DNA from: Jeotgalibaca sp. MA1X17-3
GTDB lineage: Bacteria > Bacillota > Bacilli > Lactobacillales > Aerococcaceae
Direction of reading: 5' to 3'
Assembly (NCBI RefSeq): GCF_021513155.1
Contig: NZ_CP090983.1
Coordinates: 744,001-808,000, forward strand
Length of the DNA: 64,000 bases
Each line of letters opens with the position of its first letter. Position 1 is the first letter of the stretch. The notes below the pieces were generated by a model. It did no database searches. It was not told the origin of the DNA and saw nothing but the letters and a program-made list of their open reading frames with translations. Shown piece by piece: positions 52,920 through 62,606 of this stretch. A program made the translations under genes and the position numbers.

Positions 52920-55685
52920 GTGGATACACGAGAGGGGAAAAAGAGGGAAACACTAGACCATAACAAGTATATATTAAACAAAAGAAAAATGTTTAGTATT
53001 GTAATGGTATTCATGTTTCTCTTACAATTATTTTTACCAGTCGGACTTGCCTTTGCTACAAGTGGAACAAGTGAATCGCAAGAGTCTTCTATCGTTGAAA
53101 TCGAAAAAGAAAAAGATGTAGAAGAAAAGGCAAATGTACATAGTAAAGCAACGAAATCTTCGATGGAAGAAACAAAGAAACCAGAGGAGAAAAGTAGTTT
53201 AGAAAGTAGTAATTTAAAAGAACAAGAGAGCTCCAGCGCTGAATCTAAAGAGGCAGACTCATCAAAACCAGTTGAAAAACCGGCGGAAGAATCTTCCAGT
53301 CAAGAATCAGTGCCAACACAACCAGAAGAATCCTCAAGCCAAGAGTCAGTGCCAACACAACCAGAAGAATCCTCGAGCCAAGAGTCAGTGCCATCACAAC
53401 CAGAAGAATCTTCGAGTCAAGAGTCAACACCACCAAAATCAGAAGTTGTAGAGGAAGACGATGTTGATTTAAGCGAAGAGTCTTCAGAAGAGGTTGCTGA
53501 GTCTAAGGAATCTAAGGAAGAATCCAAAGAAGAAGAGTCTAAGGAAGAATCTAAAGAAGAAGATATTGAAGATCCGGAAGAAAGTTTTATTGGTTTTGAT
53601 GGAGTAGATCCATCTCTAGCAATCGGATCAACAAATCTACTTTATTTTACTAAAGGAAGTTCAAATTCAGCTAACTCCAAAAATAGAATGGGAGTAATTG
53701 AAACTCAAATCGATGGATTGTTGCCTGGAGAAATTCGAACTAATAAAACTGCTGAGCGTGTACCTGGAACTGTAAATACATGGGATATTGAAGTACTTAT
53801 TGAAGGACGTGATGATGAAAAAACTGAAACAACTGATGTAGTTTTAGTCATTGACCGTTCTGGAAGTATGAAGGGACAACGATTGATAGATGCCAAAACC
53901 GCAGCAAATAATTTTATAGAAACTATGCTTACTAGAGATCCGAATTTACGGATTGCTCTTGTATCATTTGCTGGTCCTAATCCACCTACACAAGCAGTTA
54001 CCGTTGAGAGTGGATTTTCACAAAATAAGTCGTTTCTAAAAGGAAAAGTTAATGGTTTAGTAGCAAATGGAGGTACTCATACCCAAGCTGGAATCATACA
54101 AGGTAGAATTTTACTCAATGGCCCTGCTTCTACTGCAGATAATAAGTTTATGGTTCTATTATCAGATGGAGAGCCCACCTATAGTTATGAACCTCAAAAT
54201 TGGGAAAATAATGTAGGCACTTACAAAAATGGGATATATAATGGTAACTTTAATGTAAATAAAACGGTAGGTACTGGTAATAGTATAGATCGATACTATG
54301 ATAATGGAAGTGGTACTCCTAGATATCGATACATCAATAATGGTTTTGCAGCAATTAAACAAGGACAAATTGCAAGAGTAGGGATAGATAGCCTTTATAC
54401 GATAGCTACAAATACTACCACTCTAGGAGAACAAGTATTAACAGATATTGCTTCTCCAGGAAAAGCGTATCGAACACAAAATTCTGGGGATTTGACTCAA
54501 ATCTATGATCAAATTGCTGGTGAAATCAGTACCCAGTTTGCACTTAGAGAAGCAACTGTGATCGATGAAATGGGTGATGGATTTACTTTAATTGATGGAT
54601 CCATCGTAACAACAGAAGGAACGACAACAGTTGCGGGTGCAAGTGATCCGAATAATCAAACCATTAATTGGGATTTATCTGCTGGAGTTACAAAAGTAAA
54701 ACTAGGATTCCCTAAAATTAAATATGCAAAGATGACTTACCGAGTAGAGATAAATGAAAGTATGGCTAGTATAGGAACAGCTGATGGAACGACTGACCAT
54801 ACAAAATTTAAAACAAACAAAGTAACTGAGTTGACTTATAAGGATTCAGATGGTGGAGCCCAGGAGAAATCAATTACTTCGCCAGAAGTAGATCCAGTAT
54901 TACTGAAGATTAAAAAGATACTACTGGACGAGGCAGGAAATGAAGTTAATGATGATGCTAGAAAATTCAATGTACAAATTACAAATGGTGGATCTGGATT
55001 TGATACTACCACGAACTTAGTTGGTGGAGAGGGTTATCAAATTCTTACAACTCTCCGTAAAGAAGGAACTTACAATATTGAAGAAATTGGCATTGATGGT
55101 AGTGCAACTGATTTAAATAAATTTAATATCAGCTACGACATCAATGAAAATGCAACTACAAGTTTTGAAGTTAATCATGAAGGTGAAATACCTCGTGGTG
55201 ATGTAATTATAGAAGTTACGAACGCAGCAATTACACAAGCAATTGATTTCACGTTTACAAAAATGGATGGTTCAGATAATACATTAGAAGGCTCAGAATT
55301 TACTTTAGAAAAACAAAATGGTGAAGGAGAACCGATTCTAATTGAAAATACTGGAACGGATCCAATCTTTACATTTGCAGGATTAAATGAAGGCGTTTAC
55401 ATCTTAACTGAAATAAAAGCATCATTAGGATATAAACTACCCACCGGTACGTGGACCATTACTGTAGTCAGAAATATAGAAACTGGTCTACTAGAACTTC
55501 AAATACCAGATAACTCATTCATAACAGGTGATAAAGATACTGGATATGAGGTCGAAAACGAACAACAAAGCGAATTTCCACAAACAGGTGGAATAGGCTC
55601 CCTAACGTATATCATGATTGGTTTAATAATAGTAATGAGCAGTTTAACTCTTTCTAGTAATATAAAACAAAAAATTGAAAGGTAG
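52920..55685 (+). CDS. VWA-domain pilus tip adhesin, LPxTG-like (FPQTG)
   Basis: About 921 residues from the GTG at 52920, placed nine bases after AGGAGG; an ATG eight codons earlier is less likely. It has a signal peptide (end near LAFATS), a long Ser/Glu-rich stalk with four 13-residue repeats, then a von Willebrand A domain with the metal site VIDRSGSMKG (Asp about 311) and LSDGEPTYS. Cna-B/SpaA-like domains follow, the last with the E-box LTEIKASLGY. The sorting signal is FPQTGG followed by a membrane segment. This is the layout of Gram-positive pilus tip proteins. The backbone pilin gene follows by 11 bases. Confidence 0.9.
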   Translation: MDTREGKKRETLDHNKYILNKRKMFSIVMVFMFLLQLFLPVGLAFATSGTSESQESSIVEIEKEKDVEEKANVHSKATKSSMEETKKPEEKSSLESSNLKEQESSSAESKEADSSKPVEKPAEESSSQESVPTQPEESSSQESVPTQPEESSSQESVPSQPEESSSQESTPPKSEVVEEDDVDLSEESSEEVAESKESKEESKEEESKEESKEEDIEDPEESFIGFDGVDPSLAIGSTNLLYFTKGSSNSANSKNRMGVIETQIDGLLPGEIRTNKTAERVPGTVNTWDIEVLIEGRDDEKTETTDVVLVIDRSGSMKGQRLIDAKTAANNFIETMLTRDPNLRIALVSFAGPNPPTQAVTVESGFSQNKSFLKGKVNGLVANGGTHTQAGIIQGRILLNGPASTADNKFMVLLSDGEPTYSYEPQNWENNVGTYKNGIYNGNFNVNKTVGTGNSIDRYYDNGSGTPRYRYINNGFAAIKQGQIARVGIDSLYTIATNTTTLGEQVLTDIASPGKAYRTQNSGDLTQIYDQIAGEISTQFALREATVIDEMGDGFTLIDGSIVTTEGTTTVAGASDPNNQTINWDLSAGVTKVKLGFPKIKYAKMTYRVEINESMASIGTADGTTDHTKFKTNKVTELTYKDSDGGAQEKSITSPEVDPVLLKIKKILLDEAGNEVNDDARKFNVQITNGGSGFDTTTNLVGGEGYQILTTLRKEGTYNIEEIGIDGSATDLNKFNISYDINENATTSFEVNHEGEIPRGDVIIEVTNAAITQAIDFTFTKMDGSDNTLEGSEFTLEKQNGEGEPILIENTGTDPIFTFAGLNEGVYILTEIKASLGYKLPTGTWTITVVRNIETGLLELQIPDNSFITGDKDTGYEVENEQQSEFPQTGGIGSLTYIMIGLIIVMSSLTLSSNIKQKIER
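53281..53436 (+). repeat. Four 39-base repeats in the stalk of the tip adhesin
   Basis: Four copies of a 13-codon unit, QPEESSSQESVPT with small changes. The middle copies are nearly identical in DNA, so copy number may vary between strains. Confidence 0.85.
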
Positions 55686-55696
55686 AGGTGGAAAAA

Positions 55697-57208
55697 ATGA
55701 ATAACAAGAGATTATTAAGATGGATGACAACACTACTAATAGCTGTTATGACCGTATTAGGATTAGTCGGTCAAACAGTGGCACACGCAACCGAGACTGC
55801 ACCTGCAGGACCTTTGACAGACGTTATCATCACTAAAGTTGACACACCAGATCAAGTTAAAGATATGACCCTTGAACAGTTAAGGGATGGAGTAGATGTA
55901 GGATTTTACTTTACAAATGGGAAGGTTTTACCAGGAGTTTCATTTACGTACTTCTCAGTAACAGCTCAACAGCTAATGGATATGAAAGCAAATCCAGGAG
56001 CATTCGATACAGCTGCTGAAGTAGCTGCTGAAGTAGGAAACAATGGAACTGCTACTGCAGAAACTGATTCAAATGGACAAGTAACACTTCCAAACTTACC
56101 AGAAGGAAACTACTGGATTGTTGAGAACACTAAAGGAACCATTGTAAGTTCAAGAGCAGTTCCTTTTGGATTAACGTTACCGTTTACTAATACTGATGGT
56201 AATGGATATTTAGAAAACATTTATGTTTATCCAAAAAACACATTAGAAGACTTACCAGATCTTCCTGAAAAAACAGTTTATGAATCCAACGTTGCAATTG
56301 GTCAATTAAATACTTGGACGATTTCAATGAACATTCCAGAAGGTATCGAAGACTATGATAAGTTCACATTTATTGATGAAATTGACTCACGTCTTGACTT
56401 TGAAGGCACACAATTCGTATTTGTTACAGCTACTGGTGCTGGTTTAGTTGAAGGCGAAGACTATATAATTAGTTTTAACGATGCAGCTGGACAAGTTGGA
56501 AACTATGGGCCTTTAGATGGTAAAACATTGACTGGTACACTAACTGTTGAATTCACAGAAGCTGGTCGCAAAAAGTTAGCAAACGTTGATCCTAAGAAAG
56601 TAGAAATTAAATTTAATACAAAAGTAAACAAAACAGCGATTATGGGACAAGATATCTTCAACAACGTAGTAATAGATTTTGATAATGGTAATGGTGATAC
56701 AGGTGAATATGAACCTACCACTCCTCCTTATGTAAATACAGGCGGTAAAGCATTCTTGAAGAAAGACGGAAGTACTGATGCAGCCCTTAATGGAGCAGAA
56801 TTCAAAATTACAAATGCTCAAGGACAGTACGTAATTCTTGGAGATGAAGGTGCTATTACTTTTGGTACTGAAGCTGATGCAACTGTATTTACATCAGATG
56901 CTGATGGTAAGTTCGAAGTTAGAGGACTACCATATGCTACTTATACATTAGTTGAAACAAAAGCTCCAGCAGGATATGCACTACCAACAAATCCTGAAAC
57001 AACGTTTGAAATTGATGCAGGTTCATACTACACAAATGCAACAGAGGTAACGATGTGGGATACTGAATCAAATAATCCACAAATGATTGTTAACAAAAAA
57101 GTAACCATTCCACAAACAGGTGGTATCGGTACAATGGCATTCACACTTATTGGTGCAGCATTAATTCTATTCTCCATTGTATTTTACAAAAGATCAAGTA
57201 AGGCATAA
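55697..57208 (+). CDS. Backbone (major) pilin, SpaH/EbpB-like
   Basis: 503 residues from the ATG at 55697 (site AGAGGTGG). Signal peptide (to about residue 32), pilin motif YVYPKN with Lys180, the lysine used for sortase polymerisation, a D2 domain of fimbrial isopeptide type (VYESNVAIGQLNTWTISM), a SpaA/Cna-B domain with the E-box YTLVETKAPAGY, and the sorting signal IPQTG at 471-475 with membrane segment and basic tail. All parts needed to form a covalent fibre are present. An internal terminator separates it from the sortases, keeping pilin mRNA in excess. Confidence 0.93.
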   Translation: MNNKRLLRWMTTLLIAVMTVLGLVGQTVAHATETAPAGPLTDVIITKVDTPDQVKDMTLEQLRDGVDVGFYFTNGKVLPGVSFTYFSVTAQQLMDMKANPGAFDTAAEVAAEVGNNGTATAETDSNGQVTLPNLPEGNYWIVENTKGTIVSSRAVPFGLTLPFTNTDGNGYLENIYVYPKNTLEDLPDLPEKTVYESNVAIGQLNTWTISMNIPEGIEDYDKFTFIDEIDSRLDFEGTQFVFVTATGAGLVEGEDYIISFNDAAGQVGNYGPLDGKTLTGTLTVEFTEAGRKKLANVDPKKVEIKFNTKVNKTAIMGQDIFNNVVIDFDNGNGDTGEYEPTTPPYVNTGGKAFLKKDGSTDAALNGAEFKITNAQGQYVILGDEGAITFGTEADATVFTSDADGKFEVRGLPYATYTLVETKAPAGYALPTNPETTFEIDAGSYYTNATEVTMWDTESNNPQMIVNKKVTIPQTGGIGTMAFTLIGAALILFSIVFYKRSSKA

Positions 57209-57252
57209 TTAAACGATATTCCTCCATTGGAATATGTACTCAGAAATGGAGA

Positions 57253-57291
57253 GAGTTAAAACTACTGAAAAAATAGTTTTAACTCTTTTTT
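57253..57291 (+). terminator. Internal terminator between pilin and sortase genes
   Basis: The arms GAGTTAAAACTA and TAGTTTTAACTC are followed by six T. No obvious new promoter follows, so some read-through probably feeds the sortase genes. Confidence 0.85.
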
Positions 57292-57318
57292 ATATGAAAG
57301 GATAGGAGGATATCAACG

Positions 57319-58179
57319 ATGGCTAAAAATCAAAATAAAAAAAGGATGCCCGTTATCATTATCTTTTTGTTTTTGATTGGAGTATTGGTAATGATTTATC
57401 CGTTGATATCACGTTCCTATTATGATTACCGCGGAAATGAAGAAGTAAATCAATACCAAGAAGAATTAATACAACTCCCGTCAGCTGAGGTAATGGAACG
57501 ATTGCAATTGGGATATGCATATAACAATGCATTACTATCTAATGAAAATATTTCGCTGGGAGACCCTTTTAATGAAGAAGAAAAAGAAGAAGGAGTTTCT
57601 GCATACGGAAAATCTTTAGAAATTAGCGAAAAAATAGGGACCTTAACGATTCCAAAGATTCATATGAAATTTCCCGTGTATGCGGGGACAGCCGAGGCCA
57701 TCCTACAAAAGGGAGTCGGCCATATGGAAGGAACCTCTCTTCCTATTGGAGGCTTAAGCACTCACTCAGTTTTAACAGCACATCGTGGACTGCCTGAAAA
57801 TAAATTATTTACGGATTTAGATCAAGTAGAAATAGGTGACCTATTTTTCATCGAAACGATTGCTGGCGAATTAGCTTATAAGGTGATTGAAATAAAGGTG
57901 ATCGATCCCACAGAAATTGGCGCATTAAGCATAGAAAAAGATAAAGATTTAGTAACCCTGCTTACTTGTACACCATATATGATTAACTCACATCGATTAC
58001 TCGCTGTGGGGGAGCGAACAGAAGTACCAAAAGAAGCTCAGGAAGAAGCAACAGATATTAGCTGGTGGGATCATGTAACCAGTTTATTAAGTGAATATCT
58101 ATTTATTATTGCTATTGCTTTACTGGCTATTATACTTTTCATTGTAAGACAGATATGGAAAAGAAAAGGGAGGGATTAA
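57319..58179 (+). CDS. Class C sortase (pilin polymerase) 1
   Basis: 286 residues with membrane segments at both ends. The catalytic triad is His155 (LTAHRGLPE), Cys217 (TLLTCTPY) and Arg226 (SHRLL). A lid with Asp-Pro-Phe (LGDPFNEEEKEEG) precedes the barrel, as in class C enzymes that polymerise pilins. Site TAGGAGG. The next sortase gene starts one base after its stop codon, so the two are translationally linked. It closely resembles sortase 3. Confidence 0.93.
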   Translation: MAKNQNKKRMPVIIIFLFLIGVLVMIYPLISRSYYDYRGNEEVNQYQEELIQLPSAEVMERLQLGYAYNNALLSNENISLGDPFNEEEKEEGVSAYGKSLEISEKIGTLTIPKIHMKFPVYAGTAEAILQKGVGHMEGTSLPIGGLSTHSVLTAHRGLPENKLFTDLDQVEIGDLFFIETIAGELAYKVIEIKVIDPTEIGALSIEKDKDLVTLLTCTPYMINSHRLLAVGERTEVPKEAQEEATDISWWDHVTSLLSEYLFIIAIALLAIILFIVRQIWKRKGRD

Positions 58180-58180
58180 G

Positions 58181-59217
58181 ATGAAAACGAAGAAGATAGT
58201 CGGTATTCTATTATTTTTAATAGGCTTCGGACTAATCTTATACCCAATGATTTCAAGAGCCTACTATGATATCTATTCCCGACAAGAAATCAAACAAATT
58301 AATGAAAATATAGGAAATGGTGAGCGTTCAGAAAGCCTATATAATCAACAACTCGCTTATAACCAATCGGAAATTTCTAATCCAGAAAATATTGAAGTTC
58401 CAGAGGTTACTTTCATAGAAGAACCCGTTACATCCAGCACTGATGATCATACAGCTAACAACGCTAATACAGCAAGTAACAATCCTAATTTCCTAGTAGA
58501 TGAAAGTGTACTTGGAACGATTTCTATCCCAAAGATTGACATTGTTTATCCTATTTATGATGGAGCGACTCATGAAAACTTATTGAATGGAGTCGCTAGA
58601 ATAGAAGGAACTAGTTATCCTGTAGGTGGAATGGATACGAATAGTGTCATAGCCGGTCATAATGGTTTGGTGGGGAAAACTTATTTTTCATTTATTAAGG
58701 ATATGGATTCAGGAGATATCATTGAAATCAAAAATAGAAAAGAATTGCTTACTTATGAAGTGTATAAAACAGCAGTGATTGAACCAGATGATTCAGCTGC
58801 CTTAGCCGTAATACCGGGTCAAGATACTCTTACTTTACTAACTTGTACGTGGCTAGCTCCAGGAACTCATCGGTACTTAGTTTTTGCAAGACGAATTCGA
58901 ATGGTACTGGTACTAAGGCGGTTAGAAATACAAGTGATCAAGCAGATGCTGAAGAATCCATATTGGGAAATACCGAAATTGTAGAAAATATTGTAGATGA
59001 TATCGCAACAGAAGAAACTAATATAGAAAATACTGTAATTGAAAATTTAGATAGAAATGAATCCACGAATCAAATGAAGAAGTCAGATAAAAAATTTGTA
59101 GTAACAGCAGTGGAAGAAACCTTCGAAAAGATTCATCTTGTAACAACTCGCTATGGAACGATTATCATAATGATTCTATTAGGGATTATTTCATTTTATT
59201 TTATTTTTATTAGATAA
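58181..59217 (+). pseudogene. Lid-less sortase (2), C-terminal tail shifted by one base
   Basis: The first frame carries a membrane segment, a linker and the complete catalytic barrel: His160 (IAGHNGL), Cys222 (LLTCTWL) and Arg231 (THRYLV). It lacks the Asp-Pro lid of its two neighbours. After the barrel the frame shifts; the other frame continues with an acidic linker (ADAEESILGNTEIVENIVDD) and a C-terminal membrane segment ending at 59217. One base is missing between about 58875 and 58900, the T run at 58881-58885 being one candidate. Catalysis may survive, but the second anchor would be lost. Error or mutation is undecided. Confidence 0.8.
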
Positions 59218-59241
59218 AAAAGAAAGAAAGAAGGGAAGTAG

Positions 59242-60120
59242 ATGAAAAAGAATAAAAAGAAATCATCTCATAAGATAAGTGTTATCTTAATGGGCTTAGG
59301 CATTGTTTTAGGATTAGCTTTTGTGCTTTATCCCTTCTTTTCTCAACTTTATTACGATTATTCTTTTAATTCTGAAGTAGATAATTTCCAACAAGAATTA
59401 AAAGCAATTGATCCACCAGAGTTAAAAAAAGAAAATGTAAAAAAAGCAGAAGCATATAATGAGGCATTAGAGCCTAATTTACGTTGGATCGATCCTTATT
59501 CAGAGAAAGAACGTGAAGAAGGGGTGGAGATTTATGCTGAAATGTTACAAGTACGTGAGAAAATTGGCGTTTTAAATTTCTCAAAACTTAATCTTATTTT
59601 ACCTATTTACGCTGGAACTAACGAAAACATTCTACAAAAAGGCGTAGGGCACTTAGAAGGAACTTCTTTACCGGTAGGAGGTAAAAATACACATAGTGTT
59701 TTGACAGCTCATAGAGGGCTGCCTGAAGCACGTCTATTTACTGATTTGGATCAAGTAGAGATTGGAGATATTTTCTCTGCTGAAACGATGGCCGGAGAGT
59801 TGTTTTATGAAGTAGATCAAATACAAGTTGTAGAGCCTACTCAAACAGACACCGTGAAAATAGTCGAAGGCGAAGATTATTTAACCTTGCTGACGTGCAC
59901 TCCTTATATGATTAATTCACATCGATTATTAGTAAGGGGGAAACGTATACCCACACCTCCTAAAGAAGTTGTAGAAAAAATAAAAGTAGAACAAGAAAAA
60001 GACTTTATGTATTATTTGAATATGTATGGGCATTACTTCTTAATCATTATCATTACGTTTCTTTTAGTTTTTGTTGTTCTTGTATTACAAAAGAAAAAAA
60101 TGGGTAAGTCTTCTATATAG
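59242..60120 (+). CDS. Class C sortase (pilin polymerase) 3
   Basis: 292 residues, clearly a paralog of sortase 1. Triad His157 (LTAHRGLPE), Cys219 (TLLTCTPY) and Arg228 (SHRLL), with a lid Asp-Pro-Tyr (RWIDPYSEKEREEG). Membrane segments at both ends. It follows sortase 2 by 24 bases with AAGGGAAG. Two lid-bearing sortases for one backbone pilin suggest that one polymerises and another adds the tip or a pilin encoded elsewhere. Confidence 0.93.
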   Translation: MKKNKKKSSHKISVILMGLGIVLGLAFVLYPFFSQLYYDYSFNSEVDNFQQELKAIDPPELKKENVKKAEAYNEALEPNLRWIDPYSEKEREEGVEIYAEMLQVREKIGVLNFSKLNLILPIYAGTNENILQKGVGHLEGTSLPVGGKNTHSVLTAHRGLPEARLFTDLDQVEIGDIFSAETMAGELFYEVDQIQVVEPTQTDTVKIVEGEDYLTLLTCTPYMINSHRLLVRGKRIPTPPKEVVEKIKVEQEKDFMYYLNMYGHYFLIIIITFLLVFVVLVLQKKKMGKSSI

Positions 60121-60147
60121 AAATATAGAGGATCTAAAGACAATAAA

Positions 60148-60185
60148 AAAGACTCACTCGAAACTTAACTTTCGAGTGAGTCTTT
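60148..60185. terminator. Bidirectional terminator overlapping the AraC gene end
   Basis: The arms AAAGACTCACTCGAAA and TTTCGAGTGAGTCTTT flank a six-base loop. The right arm encodes the last codons of the minus-strand regulator. Confidence 0.9.
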
Positions 60186-61361
60186 GCTTTCTTGAGCCAT
60201 TTGTTTAGGTGTAATCGCATATATTTTTTTAAAGTTTCTAATAAATGTATTCACATCCCTAAAACCGACGAGTAGTGCAACTTCTTGAACAGGAAGTTGA
60301 AAAGAAAGCAGGAACGTCTTTCCAATCTGAACTCTAAAAAAATTCAATAGTTCTTGGAATGATTTTTGGAATGTATCTTTCAGCAAGCTATTAATCTTTT
60401 TCTTAGTTATACTAAGAGCCACCGCTACCTCTTCTAAATAAAGTTCTTCTCGACAATGTTCTAGTAAGTAAATAGCAATTTGCCATGAATCATCAGAATT
60501 ACCATATGGGAGATGTGAATCCATTCTGGAACGATACTGAAGTGGAGTAATTCCTTGTATATTTTTGAAAGATTTATAAAAGTAAGCATCCGTTTGATAC
60601 CCACAGATTTTGCCAATTTGATTAATAGATAAGTCCTCAAATTGTAAAAGGGCACTTGCATTCCGAATTCGTACTTGATTTAATAATTTAGAAAAAGAAA
60701 AACCAGTAAGTTGTTTTAAGTATGTTTGAACGTTCTCTGAATCTATTTTAAAAATAGCACTGACTGAAGAAAGAGTAATCTGTTCTTGATGATGAAAATG
60801 AATGTACTCTAGTAGTTTCCACGATAACGTTCGCTCAAAAGAGGACATCTTTTTATTTTTTTGATAGTAATAGATTAAAAATGAAATAAGGGAAACATGT
60901 AGCGAGTCCATGTACTGATTATCGTTTTGTTTTTCCTTAAAAACAATTTGACAAAGGGTGCATACTTCTGTGAATGAATCAGCATCTAATGAAAGAATAG
61001 GAGCATTTTGCCCTATCTGTTCGATTGCTTTTAAATATCTACTTTTATCGATATTAATTAATAGAAGAAGACCGATTGAAAAACGAATTCGATAACATTC
61101 AATGAATTGTTTTGAAAGAACATTTATTTTATATACATGATAAGGCATTAATTGAATGAACATCCCTTTTTGAATAGAGAAAAGTTGATTATTAATTTCC
61201 AGCTGTCCGTTTCCATCTATAATAATAATAAATTCAATTTCATTGCTAAAATGCTTTTTTTCAGAAATGTTTATCATTTCTTTTTTAATGGATAATTCAG
61301 TAGGTTTAAAATTATGAAAGTTATAATCGCCAGCTATGTAGGGATAATTATGAGTAGTCAT
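60165..61361 (-). CDS. Regulator with two AraC-type DNA-binding domains
   Basis: 398 residues. An N-terminal cupin-like ligand domain (about 20-150, EFIIIIDGNGQLEI) is followed by one AraC helix-turn-helix pair at about 165-275 (LSINQIGKICGYQTDAYFYKSFKNIQG in shortened form: GYQTDAYFYKSFK) and a second at about 290-390 (VALLVGFRDVNTFIRNFKK). Having two complete AraC domains in one chain is unusual, since one is normal. It is divergent from the epimerase-like gene with 119 bases between start codons, so that gene is a likely target. Confidence 0.85.
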   Translation of the reverse strand: MTTHNYPYIAGDYNFHNFKPTELSIKKEMINISEKKHFSNEIEFIIIIDGNGQLEINNQLFSIQKGMFIQLMPYHVYKINVLSKQFIECYRIRFSIGLLLLINIDKSRYLKAIEQIGQNAPILSLDADSFTEVCTLCQIVFKEKQNDNQYMDSLHVSLISFLIYYYQKNKKMSSFERTLSWKLLEYIHFHHQEQITLSSVSAIFKIDSENVQTYLKQLTGFSFSKLLNQVRIRNASALLQFEDLSINQIGKICGYQTDAYFYKSFKNIQGITPLQYRSRMDSHLPYGNSDDSWQIAIYLLEHCREELYLEEVAVALSITKKKINSLLKDTFQKSFQELLNFFRVQIGKTFLLSFQLPVQEVALLVGFRDVNTFIRNFKKIYAITPKQMAQESKDSLES

Positions 61362-61480
61362 TTAAAACTCCTTTCTTCTAATTATACAGTAGAGTTAGTG
61401 TTTAGTCTTTATTTGATGATTATTTAATTTTGATTTCCGGTATACTTATATGTGAAGTTATAAACAAAGGAGAGGTTTAC

Positions 61481-62452
61481 ATGTCAAAAGTATTTGTTTT
61501 GGGTGGTACAGGTTTCCTAGGTTATTATACAATTAAAGAATTGCTATCAAGAGGATATGACGTAAAGACAATGTCATTACCACCTATGCCGGATGAAAAT
61601 TTATTTCCTTCAGAAGTAGAAAATAAATTAGGAAATATGAACGAGTTGAGCGATGAAGAAATAAAAGAACTCCTAAAAGATTGTGAAGGGTTTATATATG
61701 CAGCAGGTGCAGATGAAAGAACTGTTCCACCAGCTCCAGCGTTAAAATTTTTCTATAATGCAAATGTAATTCCTACGCAACGAATAGCTCGTTTAGCTAG
61801 AGAATCAGGAGTAAAGAAATTTGTAATATTTGGTTCTTATTTTGCGGAATTCGCAGAACGATTGCCAGATTCAGGCCTAAAGACACAAGGATATCCGAAT
61901 ACTCGACTTCTTCAAGAACAAGTTGCATTCGCAGAAGGAGAAGGTAGTATGGTTGTTACCTCTTTACGTTTACCTTATATCTTCGGCACTATGCCAGGAA
62001 GAATGCCTTTATGGTCCATGTTTGTAGAACAAATTAGAGGCAAGGAAGTTTTCCCAGCATTAAAAGGTGGAACAGCTATGGTTACAGTAGAACAAGTTGC
62101 AGAAGCGGCTGTAGGTGCTATGGAAAAAGGTGAACATCGTCACACGTATGCTCTTTCAGGGAAAAATATGAAATTCCAAGAATTTTATCAGATGATGGTT
62201 GACGCATTAGGACAAACAGAAACAACACAAGTCCCAGTGGTAGACTATGAAAAAATGAAACCAATGTATGAAGAATTAGATAGACAATCAGCAGAAAAAG
62301 GGGTAGAGCACGGAATCCACATGGCGACCAGCTCTAAATTACAAACTCAAGATTTATATATCGATCCGGAAGACACTAAAACAGCATTAGGGATTAGAGA
62401 GCATGATGTTATTCAATCAATAAAAGAAACACTAGCAAAATGTGTTAAGTAA
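61481..62452 (+). CDS. NAD-dependent epimerase/dehydratase-like extended SDR
   Basis: 323 residues from the ATG at 61481 (site AAAGGAGAGG); earlier in-frame codons are unlikely. The Rossmann motif GGTGFLGYYTI starts at residue 9. In place of the usual YxxxK the likely active-site stretch is GYPNTRLLQEQ, with Arg where Lys is expected. Other SDR features (FGSYFAEF, LRLPYIFGTMPG) are present. The substrate is unknown, and catalysis may be atypical or lost. Probably controlled by the divergent AraC-type regulator. Confidence 0.8.
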   Translation: MSKVFVLGGTGFLGYYTIKELLSRGYDVKTMSLPPMPDENLFPSEVENKLGNMNELSDEEIKELLKDCEGFIYAAGADERTVPPAPALKFFYNANVIPTQRIARLARESGVKKFVIFGSYFAEFAERLPDSGLKTQGYPNTRLLQEQVAFAEGEGSMVVTSLRLPYIFGTMPGRMPLWSMFVEQIRGKEVFPALKGGTAMVTVEQVAEAAVGAMEKGEHRHTYALSGKNMKFQEFYQMMVDALGQTETTQVPVVDYEKMKPMYEELDRQSAEKGVEHGIHMATSSKLQTQDLYIDPEDTKTALGIREHDVIQSIKETLAKCVK

Positions 62453-62469
62453 GTAATAAAATAAAAATG

Positions 62470-62505
62470 AAAGGCTACACGAACTTAACGTGTAGCCTTT
62501 TTTGG
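62470..62505 (+). terminator. Terminator of the epimerase-like gene
   Basis: The arms AAAGGCTACACG and CGTGTAGCCTTT are followed by TTTT. Confidence 0.9.
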
Positions 62506-62606
62506 CTAAATAATAAATGTAATGGTATTATTATAATGTTTACTATAGAATAAGAAACAACTTAAGAATAAAAATCAACTTAAATTCTAAATAGGCAAGG
62601 TGAAAA

